DNA of 64,000 nt from Excoecaria cochinchinensis (lineage: Eukaryota > Streptophyta > Magnoliopsida > Malpighiales > Euphorbiaceae), in assembly GCA_947683425.1 (NCBI GenBank), contig CANTUQ010000073.1, positions 5,490,501 to 5,554,500 of the forward strand, in the 5' to 3' direction. Positions within the stretch are counted from its first letter, which is position 1. Every line of letters starts with the position of its first letter. Below, piece after piece: positions 22,019 through 33,958 of this stretch. The notes below the pieces were generated by a model. That model ran no database searches, was not told where the DNA came from, and saw nothing but the letters and a program-made list of their open reading frames with translations. Both the position numbers and the translations under genes were made by a program.

Positions 22019-22940
22019 TGTAACAACCCGAAAGGTACCCTAGAAGGATTTATGCATATTGAGGACGAATGGTGACCAAAGTTATGCAAGTTGAGTGTTA
22101 GATCTGCCAAATGGACAATTTCAGAATTAATGTAAAAGTTTCGGCAAGTGCGGCCAATGGTAAAATTGTGAAGTATGGAATTAGGACTCGATTGATGGAA
22201 TAAATTTATTAAGTGGCCAATGTGAAGGATTAGTAAGTTATAAGTATTAATGCATAAGGATATAAGAGTTGAGGGATTGAAAGGAGAATTTGACATAAAT
22301 ATCAATTTTGGACCAATGGCATGGTGACATGTGGCAAGGAGATTTGAGGAAGTATAAAAGAAGAGAGAGAAGGAGAAAGGGCAAAAAATCTGCTCTCCCC
22401 TCTCTCGCTCTCCTCGTTCTTCCCCTCTTCCTCTTCTTCTTCTTCTTCTTCTTTTCCTTCTTGTTTCAATGCCATTGCTCTCTCTTAAATCCAAGCCCAA
22501 GATTTAAATGATGAAGTTTGTTAGTTCAAGTGATTTAAGTAAAGAATTTATTAAGGAAAGGTAAGTTATAAGCTTTGATTTCTTCTTTCCTTCTTGATTA
22601 GCTTTTGACCTAGAATTATGTTTTGTATATGTGTATGTGTGATTAATGAGGATTTTGGATGAGAAAGACTTTGGATGGGTTTAGGAGCAAGAAAGATTAG
22701 CTAAGGAAGCTAATAAGAGCAAAGGAGTTGAGGTTTGGGGATTTGTGTTTAATTTATGTTTTGTTTAAATCGTGATTTTATGAATGAATTGATGTTTGAG
22801 ATGGTGATTGTGTAAAGTTGAGTTGATTAGATCAATTTTGAGCATTTAAAGTGTGTATTAATTGTGTGTTTTGAAATTGGGTTTTAATTGTGGAGAGAAA
22901 CCTTTATTTTTCTACAAAAATTTGGGTTTTTGTTGATCCA

Positions 22941-23273
22941 CACGGCGGTAGGGATAGTTCATACCGCCGTGTGATCGCATTCTGGTTATGTGTTTTTGCC
23001 TGTCCGTCGAGCCTCATGGTGGTAAAGAAACTCTATACTGCTGTGTAACATCTACACGGTAGTAGGGAATTGCCATACTGCCGTGTATATGCATTTTGTT
23101 TTGTGAAGCTTTTTTCTCGGCATTTTACATGGCGGTAAGGTTTTCCCTGATCACCTTGTAGAATGTCTTACACGGTGGTCAGGGTTATCCATACTGCCAT
23201 GTAAATGCTTACTGATGTGGATTGTTAATCTCTGCCCTTCTACACGACGGTAAGGTATTTTGATATCGCCGTG
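22941..23273 (+). repeat. Array of six 31 nt hairpin units in solo LTR 2
   Basis: Units start at 22941, 23014, 23055, 23128, 23171 and 23243. Each is 31 nt: a 10 nt arm (first CACGGCGGTA), an 11 nt spacer, and the complementary arm (TACCGCCGTG). Start spacing alternates 73, 41, 73, 43, 72. Unit 1 is perfectly paired; unit 2 pairs at all ten positions by using G-U pairs; units 3-6 pair at seven to ten positions. Confidence 0.85.
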
Positions 23274-23720
23274 TGACCCCTATTTTTTAGATTTTAACTA
23301 TGTTTTATTATTTCTTTTGAACTAAGCATTGCCATGTTTTATACAACAATCAAATTAGCGTGTATTGACTGATACTAAATGGTAAAGTTTCACATGAAAT
23401 GCATGAATGATTTATGTTATTATTATTAATGAATGATATTACAACTATTTCTAATTGTTCAATGCTTTGTCATATGAAAGGATGACTAGCGCATATTTTG
23501 GGAATTGATATATGAAAGATAATTCAAAGTGAGCTTAATGAGTAATCCAAATAAGTAAATGTGAAATTCTATAATATTCTAGAGTTTGAACATGTATTTA
23601 TAGATTCGGTGGGTATATAAAATCATAAGTGGTATATATATATGTAGGCATGTGTTATATGACTATATTATTAATATAACAGTATTATGCACAATATGTA
23701 AGTTTTATATGCACTGAATG

Positions 23721-23723
<3 letters not shown>

Positions 23724-23771
<48 letters not shown>
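23724..23771 (+). repeat. (TA)n microsatellite
   Basis: An uninterrupted TA run of about 48 bp. A second one, about 58 bp, is at 23853-23910. Confidence 0.95.
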
Positions 23772-23775
<4 letters not shown>

Positions 23776-23849
23776 TATGGTATGAATTATTAAAGGCATA
23801 ATCAGTAAAAGAATACGATGTATGTATATGGTTATGAGAAATGTAAGAA

Positions 23850-23852
<3 letters not shown>

Positions 23853-23910
<58 letters not shown>
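23853..23910 (+). repeat. (TA)n microsatellite
   Basis: An uninterrupted run of about 29 TA units in solo LTR 2, 80 bp after the first run. Confidence 0.95.
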
Positions 23911-23911
<1 letters not shown>

Positions 23912-25378
23912 CTTGAATTGGAACAAAATACGTATAGCCTGCATTAGTCGGTCGTGGATAGATAGGCATGCCTATAGAGTTCTCATAGCTGCAGCCCCTC
24001 TGTTCTGGATCCTGATCAGGTCCCCGTTTGGATCCCCACGATCCTCAATGTGTACGGATCTTGTTTAAGATCCCCCAATGTGAAAATATTTTTGATGAGA
24101 AAATAAAGATGTTGCTTTTCCATTGTACCCTCAGGTACCCCAATGTGTTCTGTTCACTCATTTATCCACCCCTTTGACTTAGCAGGCAAATAAAGAGTAA
24201 AAGAATGTGAATAAAGTGATAAGTTCTTTGATGAATTGCAAAAAGACATGTGAATAAGCAATGAATGTCTTTGTTGATATATATATTATATATATATGTC
24301 CTTTAAGCTTGTGCTTTACGCACTTATATGTTCTGGATCCTTGATGGACACCTATGTGGAATTTTGTGGTATCTTTGGGTACCTAGATGCTTTTGTATAT
24401 AAAACTAATGTTAGTTAAATGAAAGGAGATATAGCAAATAATGTTTGTTTAAATAGGCGTGTATGAATGAATACTGATTGCTTAAGAGTGCTCATGTGGA
24501 AAATGCATGTTAGTAATCTGTTTAAAAGTTGTGAGTATGATTGTCTATGTGAAGCCTTTGTAAAGGATTATTGAAGTAATTGATATACGTAATTGTTATA
24601 GTCGATTATTCCGTAAATGAATTGTAAATATATTCGTTTATATATTTTAAATGAGAATACAGGTATGTTATACGTTATTTACCTTCTGGACCTTAGCCTG
24701 GGTAACTAATGTAAGTATGCTGGTAAGGAATTTATGTGCATTGTTTGTTGGTTTGTAATGAATACGGTAATTATGTGTCGAATAGTAAGTAAGGAAAATA
24801 GAGTGGTAAGCATGATGTAAATAACCGGAATTATGGAACGAGTTAGGATTAATTCTGGAATATGCATGTATAAAGATTTTCTATAGAACTACGTGGTTCT
24901 GATTCCCCAACCATAGGGATACGTAGGAAGTTTGGGATGTTTATTTCAGGCCCAAACCAAATCTGAAGATTAAGATGTTTTTGTTTAGTTTTGAGTAAAT
25001 GAAATGTTTTGGTTTTAGTAACAATTCTATAATCTGCATAATTTTGGGAATATTGTAATAACGGGAATTTCTAAGACTTTATATTTTTGACTGACAAAAT
25101 GTATTTTGGTAACCTATAGAGGTATAACTATTAATATGGATAATTAAGCAATTTAGGCAAATGATGAATTCGTAGTATGCAATAATGATTAAAAGTAATA
25201 AAGTATTTTCTGTTTATAGTGTACAAGATGTATATGCGTATGAAATTTACGTATGTTTTCGTATGAAAATGATAATGTGAATAGGTGGTAACTTTATGCT
25301 TATGTATATGTTGCTTCCACATGTATTTGTTGCGTCAACCACCAGGAGTGGCTGGTTATCATTATTGGTTTGTCCTCG

Positions 25379-25396
25379 CTAAGCGTTATCGCTTAG
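25379..25396 (+). other. Conserved stem-loop CTAAGCG-TTAT-CGCTTAG in solo LTR 2
   Basis: Identical to the second stem-loop of solo LTR 1, 306 bp from the LTR 3' end. The partner GACTTC loop is not evident here. Confidence 0.8.
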
Positions 25397-25707
25397 CACG
25401 GTTGTTTATTCGTGCAGTATAGGAGATTGGAGTTCGATTCAAGCTGTTCGCTATGACTTTGGCCAACAAGTCGGTAGAAGTTTTATAGGAAGTGTTATTG
25501 ATTTTCGGAATGTAATTAAGTTTTATTATGTAATAGTTTAGTACGAATAAGAGTCTTGGTGATAAGTTTGGGATGTATGTGTCGTTAAGGTTCTAATTTT
25601 AGCAAATTTTATTACTCTGTTTCCCATTGTACTAGTGAGTGTCTTCGTCCGGTAGCACCCTCCGTTCACCGTAGTGTATGTGTGGGAGTTGGGGGTGTTA
25701 CACCTAT

Positions 25708-26720
25708 ATTATTCCACTCATCTTCATATTCCAAGAAGAATCTAATTTCTTGACGGAAGACCAAGCTCACTAGAGATTCTAGACAATCTGACTCCTGAAC
25801 AATTGAAGAATTTTGCAAATACTCAATTGTTCACAATCTATTATCATCAGGAAGTATGGGTCATTCTATCTTGATAATTTAGGATTTCATCATGAATATG
25901 CTTTTGCCGCTCTCATGATGAGTTTCCTTAGTTTCTAGAAGGAAGAACCACTAATCTGGCGCAATGAGCTCCTAATGTTCATGTGGTACTACTGCCATTT
26001 GTACTATATGGCTCTTGAAATTCATAATAGACATCTACTTTGCCACATCTAGGAAATCATTAATGGAACACAAAGAAATCACCATTTCAAAACTTTCTTT
26101 ACTTGGTTTTGACCATTGGAAATATAGAAAGCATTGCTAACAGGAGAAACTCATAAGAATGCAATAGCCAATTCATGGCGTCAAAGATCAATATACATTT
26201 TCCACAAACATCATCTCCAACTGGATAGTAGTTTTAGAACTGTAGCCTCAACTAATCACTATAAAAAACATTTGGTTTCTCACTGCAGAAGATTTTCAAA
26301 GATTAAAGATTCATGGATCATCATGCCTAATGGTCTAATCTAATGCATCTCTTATTCCAAAAGAATTATGTCATTCTAAAGGAGATTTGGCCCAATTGGA
26401 AAGATAACTTCATTCCATATGAAGCCTATCCATCAAGATACTAGGCTAAACTTAGAAATGATTATCAATCTTGGAATACTCATAATAAAACCCCATCTCA
26501 GCTGGCCCATCAAGCTTTTATCCAACTCCAGCTTTGGATTCCCAATACCGTATTATTGCAAGGTACTTTGAACAATAAAATAGTGGTGGGTCTAGAGAAT
26601 ATATTTTTGAATGGTCCTCTAACGATGATTCAAATTTGTCACCCTTTCTTGAGCCTTTCAGGAAATAATTGAGCTTGAAGACAAAGAACTTTAAAAGATT
26701 CCTCGACAACATTATCTTTT
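25708..26720 (+). pseudogene. Pararetrovirus region downstream of RNase H (second-ORF-like), decayed
   Basis: Continues the viral relic after solo LTR 2. Short open pieces, such as 26134-26343, encode no motif I recognise, and stops are frequent. Position after RNase H and before the promoter fits the second ORF of florendovirus-like genomes, which has no known function; this is inference. Confidence 0.4.
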
Positions 26721-26822
26721 CTTTATTAAAGCAGAATGTATTATTAGGCTCTTATCTTTAAGATTTTGTTTTATTGTATGACTCAGTCAAGTTGAATTAT
26801 GAGCTTAGCTCATTTTCCTTCT

Positions 26823-26830
26823 ATATATAA
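26823..26830 (+). promoter_or_regulatory. Pararetrovirus TATA box
   Basis: TATATAAA followed by GAGTGC and, about 65 bp further, AATAAAAG (26889-26896), a possible polyadenylation signal. This resembles the compact promoter and terminal repeat of plant pararetroviruses. Activity is unknown. Confidence 0.45.
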
Positions 26831-28080
26831 AGAGTGCTTTGTGTTGTAAGAAGGCAAAAAATCATTTACAAACACTGCCCCTTATAGTAATAAAAGTATG
26901 TTTGCTTAAAACACTTTCTTTCTCTTCTCTGAATATGATTTAGTCTTATACTCAACTTTTATTTTTGATTTACCTAAGATAGTTATGGTTAGGATCATAG
27001 ATATGGATTAATGTACAAAAAAAGGATAGCCTCTGTAATGACCCGAATTGTACCCTAGAAGGAATGGTAGTGTTAATTGTATAGTAAAGGGTACAAAAGT
27101 AATTGTGCAAGTATGAAATTGTGAGTTAGTATGGATGTAATTGAAAAGAGAATATAAGTTAATGAAGAAAGAATTTAATTGAGGGACTAAAAGGGAGTTG
27201 GCTAAAGGATTAAGTGGGAAGTTTGTATTGAGTTGGACATGTGGCAAAGAGTTGACAAATGGCTTAGTTTGTGTTTGACACATAAGCTTTTACATGCAAT
27301 AAATAGGGGTGAGTGGAGTCAAATTTGGCCCCACTCATTGCATGTGATCCATCCGGCCATCTCTTCTTCTCTCTTTGCGTTCTTTGTTCTTTATTTCTTT
27401 TGGTTTTGCTTCCTTCTTCATTGGTTTTGATTTCAAGATTTGAGTTTGGATTGGTTTAAAGAGATTTAGAGATAAAGTGGAAAGGTAAGTGTGGTTAGAT
27501 ATTTTAGTGTCATCATCTTCTTCTTCTAATTCTATTTTTGATTTAAAGTTTTTTGACTATTGGATTAAGTGTATGTATTTGGATGGTTTTGTGCAAAAAG
27601 TTGTTGACAAGAGAAGAGACAAGGGTAAGGACAAGGTTTGAGCAAGAAGAGAAGGTTGATTAAGCTTCATTTTGAGGTTTGGGATCTTGTGTGATTTCTT
27701 GTTAGATGCACATTTGTTGAGTTGAGATTGTACTTGAATTCTTATTAGATGCATGTTTGATTAGTTGGGAAATAGTGGACTTTGATATAGTTAAATAGCT
27801 CTTTTAGTTATTAAAATTACATGTGGTTATTACTGATAAGTTGCATGTTGTTTCTTTGACAACTTAAAGTTGTATAAAGTTGATTATTTGCATGTTAGAT
27901 ATATGTTAGTTGCAAGTTATGTAGAGAAAGTTACATGCATGAGAGTATTTGTTTGAAGGCCCTTTCGGCTGGATTTAGTGTGTGTATAATGTTAGAGTCA
28001 TGCATGTGATTATAGGAAAGTCTGTGTGAAGTATGTGCGTGAGAGTTGTGTAGCTTGGAGTTTAAACACTGAGTTCAGGT

Positions 28081-28275
28081 TCTGTCGCAAGCATGACAGA
28101 ATACTCCGTGGGCAAGGTTTGCTTTGCCGTGCCTTATCGCGAGCGCAAGCTCCATCACGGGCGCGATAGAAGATATTTTGGCATTCTGTCGCGAGTGCGA
28201 CATTGTTCATGAGCGTGACAACAGTATGTTTGGGTTCTATTGCGAGCGTGATGAGGATCGCGAGCGCGACATTGT
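28081..28275 (+). other. Cluster of GC-rich hairpin modules in solo LTR 3
   Basis: Four related segments contain TCGCGAGCGC-like arms: CTGTCGCAAGCATGACAG, TATCGCG paired with CGCGATA, CTGTCGCG paired with CGTGACA, and a more decayed copy. Many CpG positions appear changed to TpG or CpA. Confidence 0.6.
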
Positions 28276-29298
28276 CCAGAGTTGTGAATACAAGTCATTT
28301 GACTTTATTTGTGTGTAATATTGCAATGGATTATGTATGACCATGCATAGTAAGGTTTAAATGTGACATCATAAATGAATATATGAATCTTATGCTTAAT
28401 GTTTTGGCATGTTAAGTGAGTAACTAGAATCTAAGATATTGTACATACTATTTGAGCATGTTAAATTGATACTGCTTGTCATGAAAAATGAATGAATGTA
28501 TATGCATGCTCATGGTTTGTTTAGTTAATACATGAATTGAGCTTGATGTATGATGATCTGATTAGACACTTAAGTAAATGTAAAGTATATGTTATTTGAA
28601 TAGAGTATATTTATGTTAATCCTGAAGGATTCATAATAGTGGATAAATAAGCATGCTTATAAAGGGTTAGAGTGCAGCTTCAAGAGTGACACCATTAGTG
28701 TCCAGATGTTGATACCTTAGGGCATTCAGATGTTTGAGTTAGGTCTCTAGATGTTTGGTACGGTTTGTCAGTATTTAGAGTACCTGTATCCACCATCGAT
28801 GTGAATTCAAGCTATTCTATTAAGTGTTTTTGACTAAACAAGGGTTGCAATGATATGCATACCTGTATTGATTGTGTAATAGAAGTAGTGATTTGTTACC
28901 ACTTATAGTTTGCTTTGTGTACTAAATGCTAAAGGTAGAGATTATGTGTATGTTGATGTGAAAGTAAATGACAAAGGCATGTTTACATGCTAAAAGTACA
29001 TGTATAAGGCTATATGAGAGAACAAGAATAAAATGGCAATTATTGCATATGATAATTGTTAGAGCTCAAGTTATTTGCATGAAGATTTGTGTGCATGTAA
29101 AGTATATGTGAAAATGATATAGACATGTTAATAATATGACTATATGAAAGAAATTAGAGGGTATGTGCATAAAGAGTCATATGCTAAAGTATAATATCGT
29201 GTGACTAGCATGATTGTTTGTGAGAGAACTAAAGGTTATATGCTAATATATGTTATTCTATGGTAGCATGATAAATTATATAACTTGTGAATATTTGT

Positions 29299-29353
29299 GA
29301 CTTCGTTAGAAGTCTTTTGCTTTTGTATATCCCCACTAAGGTTTATCGCTTAG
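29299..29353 (+). other. Conserved double stem-loop in solo LTR 3
   Basis: GACTTC-GTTA-GAAGTC (29299-29314), then CTAAGGTTTATCGCTTAG (29336-29353), whose outer five base pairs are kept. It is 356 bp from the LTR 3' end, with the same spacing between loops as solo LTR 1. Confidence 0.75.
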
Positions 29354-29802
29354 CACATGTGTTTTCTTGTATAGGTTGCAGGTTCGGTTTATAGAAGTTG
29401 AGCATCTGCTAGCCACTAGGAGCTTGTGTGGAGTTCTTTTGTTTATGTATATGATTCTTTTGTATCGATGATGTAGTAACTTTTTGTAAATGAAGTGTAT
29501 ATGTTTAGAAGAATGATCATGTACTAGAAGAACAATGTTGCTTTGTAAAATGAATATTTTTAAGTTTGTTAATACAAGTATGTTTTGATTAATGAAGTTT
29601 CTTTTTTGCTTATAAGTATGATATTCCGCTATAGTGTATGATAGTATCGTATGCGTATGTGAGTGCGTAGCGACCCCGATATCCTCACAGGGGGTATTGG
29701 CGTGCTACAGCCTCACTGTAATGGCCTGCATTGATAATGGCCTATGTTGATTGAAGGCAAGTCCTTGCTGTATGTTAATGTATATCTATGGCTCTAGCTA
29801 CA

Positions 29803-29820
29803 TGGTATTAGATGAGGTTG
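29803..29820 (+). other. Degenerate tRNA-Met-type primer-binding site of the pararetrovirus
   Basis: TGGTATTAGATGAGGTT matches the usual TGGTATCAGAGCCAGGTT-type site at most positions, with one base missing. Without solo LTR 3 it is about 300 bp after the viral TATA box, as expected for a caulimovirid leader. Confidence 0.4.
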
Positions 29821-29829
29821 ATAAAAATA

Positions 29830-30440
29830 ATAATTTTAAAAAAGCTATTTGCACACAAATACTTTTCAAACATCTTATTGTACACCTCTACTTGCAAAAA
29901 AAATACCATTTGCAGACCTGTACTTGTAAGAAAGTACCACTTGTCGACTTTTACAAACTCTTATAATTTTTCTGAAATACTTAGTTTTTACAAGTTCAAA
30001 TTTTATTCATTTTTATCCTAATTGCCTATAGCATTGAATAGCGTTATACTATTTCAATCAAAACTACATAATTATAACATATATTTTGGGGAAAAAGAAG
30101 AATTAAATTAACATGAAAATGATAATAAACTATTTATTGATACAACAACCAGAACGGTTTTGGTAATAAATGAGAATCAATTATATGATTATTATTATTT
30201 TCATGTTAATTAATTTAATTCTTCTATTCCATAAAATGTAGGTTATAGTTATGTAATGTTGATTGAAAGAGTGAATCAAGATCAAAATGAATAAGGTTTG
30301 AATTATAGAATAATGAAGAAAACAAATGAATGGTGTTCTAAAAAAATTGAAAAAGCCTATTAAGGTAGATAAATGGTACATTCTTTTATAAGTAAAGGTG
30401 CATAATAGGATGCTGAAAGATATAGGTGTGCAAAAACTAG
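29830..30440. mobile_element. Decayed foldback element
   Basis: Imperfect inverted arms meet near 30150: AAGAAGAATTAAATTAACATG with AATGATAATAA on the left pairs with TTATTATTTTCATGTTAAT and TTAATTCTTCT on the right. Outer arms carry TTGCACACAAA and TAGGTGTGCAA. No coding capacity. Superfamily not determined. Confidence 0.45.
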
Positions 30441-30539
30441 TTTACAAAGTAAAAAACTTAATTGAAATGCGATATTATACGATATTATACACATGTTTAT
30501 AACACTTAATTTAATCATTTTTAATAATTAATACTAATT

Positions 30540-31740
30540 TTTTTTTTAATATTGGGTTAATTATAAATTTGGGCCTGAATTGTAAGATGTTTTTCAATAT
30601 TTGCACCGTACTTTGGAAGATTACAATGTGAGTTCTCATATTTGAGTCCCTTTCAATTGAAAGCCTCCATCAATAAATCTATTGAGTAGCAAGGGATTTT
30701 CTAATTCAGCTTAATTGTGGGTCTCACATGTGCTTATTAGGTTGTCAACTCAGCCATCTTTTTTTTATTTTTCTCGTTCTCTCTCGTTTTCTTAGCCACA
30801 GCTACTCTTTCACCTCATTTTGTGGAAAAAATATATTTCAAGATTGATCTATCATAATTTGACAACAAATATATTTCAATATGCGAGACCACGAATAATA
30901 GCTAAGATAGTAAGTTTAACAAACTTACTAGCCCAAATTAGTTTTGCGGATTTGTGCATCTCATAAACATAATTTTAACCCAATTCAATAAATAAATAAA
31001 TTGGTTGAGCTATCAATTTCGGCAGCCATTAATGTGAGCACCAGCTTTAGCACTTGTCATCAATCATCATCATCACATCAGAAAATGGCATCTTTTCCAT
31101 AGCAAAACCAAAATGAAAAGATACCACAAATTCAATCTCAAAACAACCGTTGATCTTTACATCCATCCTCAACTCACAAAATCATGATTTCATGAATTTG
31201 TAAAACTCTTTTCTTTCTTTCTCTGTCATAATTTCTATCTTTTTCTTTTTTACTTTCAGATTGAAGAAACCAAGACAACAACTAAGCCAACCTTGGAAGA
31301 GATAACAAAATCAGTGAAGAAATTTGATGACTAGGCAAACACAGAAGCTGATTTATCAGTTGATTAAAATTCAGTCCACAAGAACAATGAGGTTAATGCT
31401 TGTATTTCGTCTATTAAACCCATCATAGACTCCATTAACACCATCAATCTTGAAATATATATTTTTTTTGGGATTTGAAGAACGAGAAAGAGTAGCCATG
31501 GCTAAGAAAAAGAGAGAGAACGATAAAAAGAGGAAGAAGATGGCTGAGTTGGCAGCCTAAGGTGGATGGTTGTGGTGCTCGTTCCAGATTCTGGAAGAGT
31601 TACTGTTGAATTGGATTTTATTTTTATTTTTTTAAATATTTGTATGGATTTTGAAAAAGTCTGTAAGTTATTGATTTTGATAATTTGAGCACTTAAATGT
31701 GAAATGACTCTTGTTGAGTTTTGGTCTACGGAGTGAGTTT
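30540..31740. mobile_element. Foldback structure with 70-80 bp inverted repeats
   Basis: About 30735-30815 (CAACTCAGCCATC, CGTTCTCTCTCGTTTTCTTAGC, GCTACTCTTTC) is the reverse complement, with few changes, of about 31478-31558 (GAAAGAGTAGCC, GCTAAGAAAAAGAGAGAGAACG, GATGGCTGAGTTGGCAGCC). The arms are about 660 bp apart. Ends and TSD were not resolved, so it may be an old MITE or Mutator-like relic. Confidence 0.45.
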
Positions 31741-32849
31741 CTCTTCATCGACAGGATAATATAATCGTTATAGCTAGTTGCTTAAAATCTAGTAAACAAA
31801 TCTAATCTCAAAATAAAGAGGAATTCCAAATTGGGATGGAGATGAGGAAGAGAAGTTGAGAGAGAGAGAGAGGAGGGAGAGAAAGAGAGAGTTAAAAAAT
31901 ATGAATGTTGTTTTTATTTATTAATTTTTTCTTTTCTTTTTTAAAGTTTTAGTTTTCTTATACCAGGTATAATCCATTTATTCATTTTCTGACATATTGA
32001 ATGATGTATACCGTAGATTCATAAAAAAAATAATTCGATATTTATATGCATACAAAAACCTTTGGAGATCAACACCTATTCGATATCTGTATGCCCCGCA
32101 AGCACCTGACACTTGTGCTCAAGGTAGTACCAAAGGCATCTCTCCTTCTTTTGCATGTTAATTATTTTTTCGTAGAGCTAACAATAATGTCTTCTAATTC
32201 ATTGGCTATGTTTTCTTTTATTTAACCGTGATTTCATAAGTTATGTTAATCTTTGAATTCAAGGAGATTATTGAAAAATACAACTACATTATTTAATTGC
32301 TTTTAGCAAGTGATCCCGGTTCGACCTTCATCAAATTCAAAATATATACAGCAAGAAAAATAATCAATGACATAGTCAATTCACATTATTTTTAATATTC
32401 TAATTATGTTATTATAAATTATAATATTTAATTTTTCTTTGTCAAGTATATATTTCGAGCTTACGGTTTGAAAAATGTTATAGTATAACAACAAGCTAAA
32501 CTGCATTAATGGGTCAAAAGCGGGGGAAAAAAGACCAAAAATAAGCTGCTTATACAAATAAAGCTTGACACGAGGCCTTAAAGTCTAAAAAATTAGGCAC
32601 GAATAAAGCTTGAGAATTAGAAAATAAATATTGTCAAACTGAACTTTACTCAATTCTTATAGCCATAGGGGACTCTTACTTAAATATCAGAGTGGATTTA
32701 TCTCTTTTGTAGATTTTCACTCATGGTTAAATTTCATGCGTAGCATCTGTTATAAAAAGAAAAGTAAAAAAAATAAAAAAAAATCAGTGCAGCCAATATC
32801 TTCTGTTGTAATAGAAAATGATCTAATAAATAACACACTAATATGCAAA
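31741..32849. other. AT-rich intergenic DNA, nothing recognised
   Basis: Many stops in all frames, short A/T runs and a GA-rich patch at about 31857-31890. I see no gene or clear element here. Confidence 0.6.
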
Positions 32850-33345
32850 GAACACTACAAGAAAATGGAATTTTAGCGACGGAAATATAGCGACGGGCCA
32901 AATTCCGTCGCTATTCCGTCGCTAATTAGCGACGGAAATATAAATCCGTCGCTAATTAGAGACGGAAAAATAAACCGTCGCTAAAAATGGCGGGAGTACC
33001 TTCCCTCCATTTTTAACGACCGAAATAGCGACGGAATTTATTCCGTCGCTAAAATTAGCGACGAAAATCTAATTTCCGTCGCTAATATTATCTAAAAAAT
33101 ATAATTTATATTATTAGCGACGAAATTTAATTTCCGTCGCTAAATTTATTTAAAAATAATAATTTATAATTTTAGCGACGGAAATTAATATCCGTCGCTA
33201 AATTTAGCGACGGAAATTGAATTTCCATCGCTAAATTTATTTTAAAATAATAATTTACAATTTTAGCGATGGATATCCAATTTCCGTCTCTACTTTTAGC
33301 GACGGAAAATGAATTTCCGTCGCTAAAAGTTTTAAATTAAAACCC

Positions 33346-33880
33346 ACAAACCTCTCTCCTCTTCTCTCCTCCCCCTCCCTCTCCCGATCCCTCCTCCTCT
33401 GCACCTCTGCTCGCCGCCGCCCACCTCCGGCATGCCTCCACCGGCAGATCCGGCCGGCCCACCGACTTCCGCCGCCGATCCGAGCCGGACCACCCACCTC
33501 CGGTCTCCTTCTCTCCCTCCCCTCCCTCTCCCCTCTCTCTTCTCCTCCCTCCTCTCTCTGCCCAGCGACTGTGCCGCCGTTGCCCTCCTTCCGGCCGCCA
33601 TTCCGGCTCCCCCTCCCCTCCGCGGCGCAGATCTCCCCTCCCCCTCACCTCCGGCGCCGTTTTCCCCTTCCCCCCTCCCCCTTTTCCCTTCCCTTCCTCC
33701 CCCGCTCCCCTCTCACGTTTTCCCTTCCCCCCACCCCCGATCTCCCTCGCCGGCGAGCTGCGGTGGGTGCTGCGGTCGGCGACGCGTGGATCTCCGCCTC
33801 CCCCTGCCGTTCGGTCGCCTGTGGTGCCTCCGGTGGCCTCCTGCTGTGGTGACCGGCGAGGAAGGTAAGGTAAGGTTACT
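33346..33880 (+). other. GC-rich captured-looking core of CACTA element 1
   Basis: A CT-rich, then strongly GC-rich block ends in GGTGACCGGCGAGGAAGGTAAG, which looks like an exon end plus splice donor, followed by an AT-rich (ATT)n intron-like stretch. The + strand can be read as a Pro/Ser-rich peptide but low complexity explains that. It may be a captured 5' gene end or the remnant of the autonomous element's first exon. Confidence 0.4.
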
Positions 33881-33911
33881 TTATTTTTTTTGTTTATTTA
33901 TTAATTATAAA

Positions 33912-33913
<2 letters not shown>

Positions 33914-33958
<45 letters not shown>

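Larger units (their letters stand above)
22019..25702 (+). mobile_element. Solo LTR 2 of the long-LTR family (TGTAACAACCCG...GGGGTGTTACA)
   Basis: 3684 bp flanked by exact CCTAT duplications (22014-22018 and 25703-25707). It shares the CCCTAGAAGGA start block, the CTAAGCGTTATCGCTTAG stem-loop and the ends with solo LTRs 1, 3 and 4. It interrupts pararetrovirus sequence. Inside are a six-unit hairpin array and two long TA microsatellites. Confidence 0.92.
27034..29709 (+). mobile_element. Solo LTR 3 of the long-LTR family (TGTAATGACCCG...GGCGTGCTACA)
   Basis: 2676 bp flanked by exact GCCTC duplications (27029-27033 and 29710-29714). It shares TACCCTAGAAGGA, the promoter-like block at 28649, the double stem-loop at 29299-29353 and the terminal GATATCC-GGGGGTATTGG segment with solo LTR 1. 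It carries CpG-rich segments at about 28081-28275. Confidence 0.92.
18480..29820 (+). mobile_element. Endogenous pararetrovirus relic (Caulimoviridae), split by two solo LTRs
   Basis: + strand order: a coiled-coil C-terminus, a coat-protein-like region with degenerate zinc finger, an aspartic protease motif, RT and RNase H, a second downstream region, a TATA promoter and a degenerate tRNA-Met-type primer site. The order and the RNase H sequence fit a florendovirus- or petuvirus-like member, from family knowledge. It contains many stops and frameshifts, so it is a dead copy. Solo LTRs 2 and 3 were inserted later, as their TSDs lie in viral flanks. The right end beyond the primer site is uncertain. 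Confidence 0.8.

Noticed and set aside
22941..23273. Regularly spaced repeats that could suggest a CRISPR array
   Set aside because: The units are imperfect hairpins differing from each other, inside a plant LTR with a TSD, with spacers of two lengths and no cas genes.
23705..23944. Open frame of alternating Tyr and Ile
   Set aside because: It is a translation of the (TA)n microsatellites.
28010..28318. Overlapping frames with CERDEDRERD-like motifs on both strands in solo LTR 3 (similar at 51900-52190)
   Set aside because: They arise from reading the TCGCGAGCGCGAC hairpin modules and have no start context or conservation between LTR copies.
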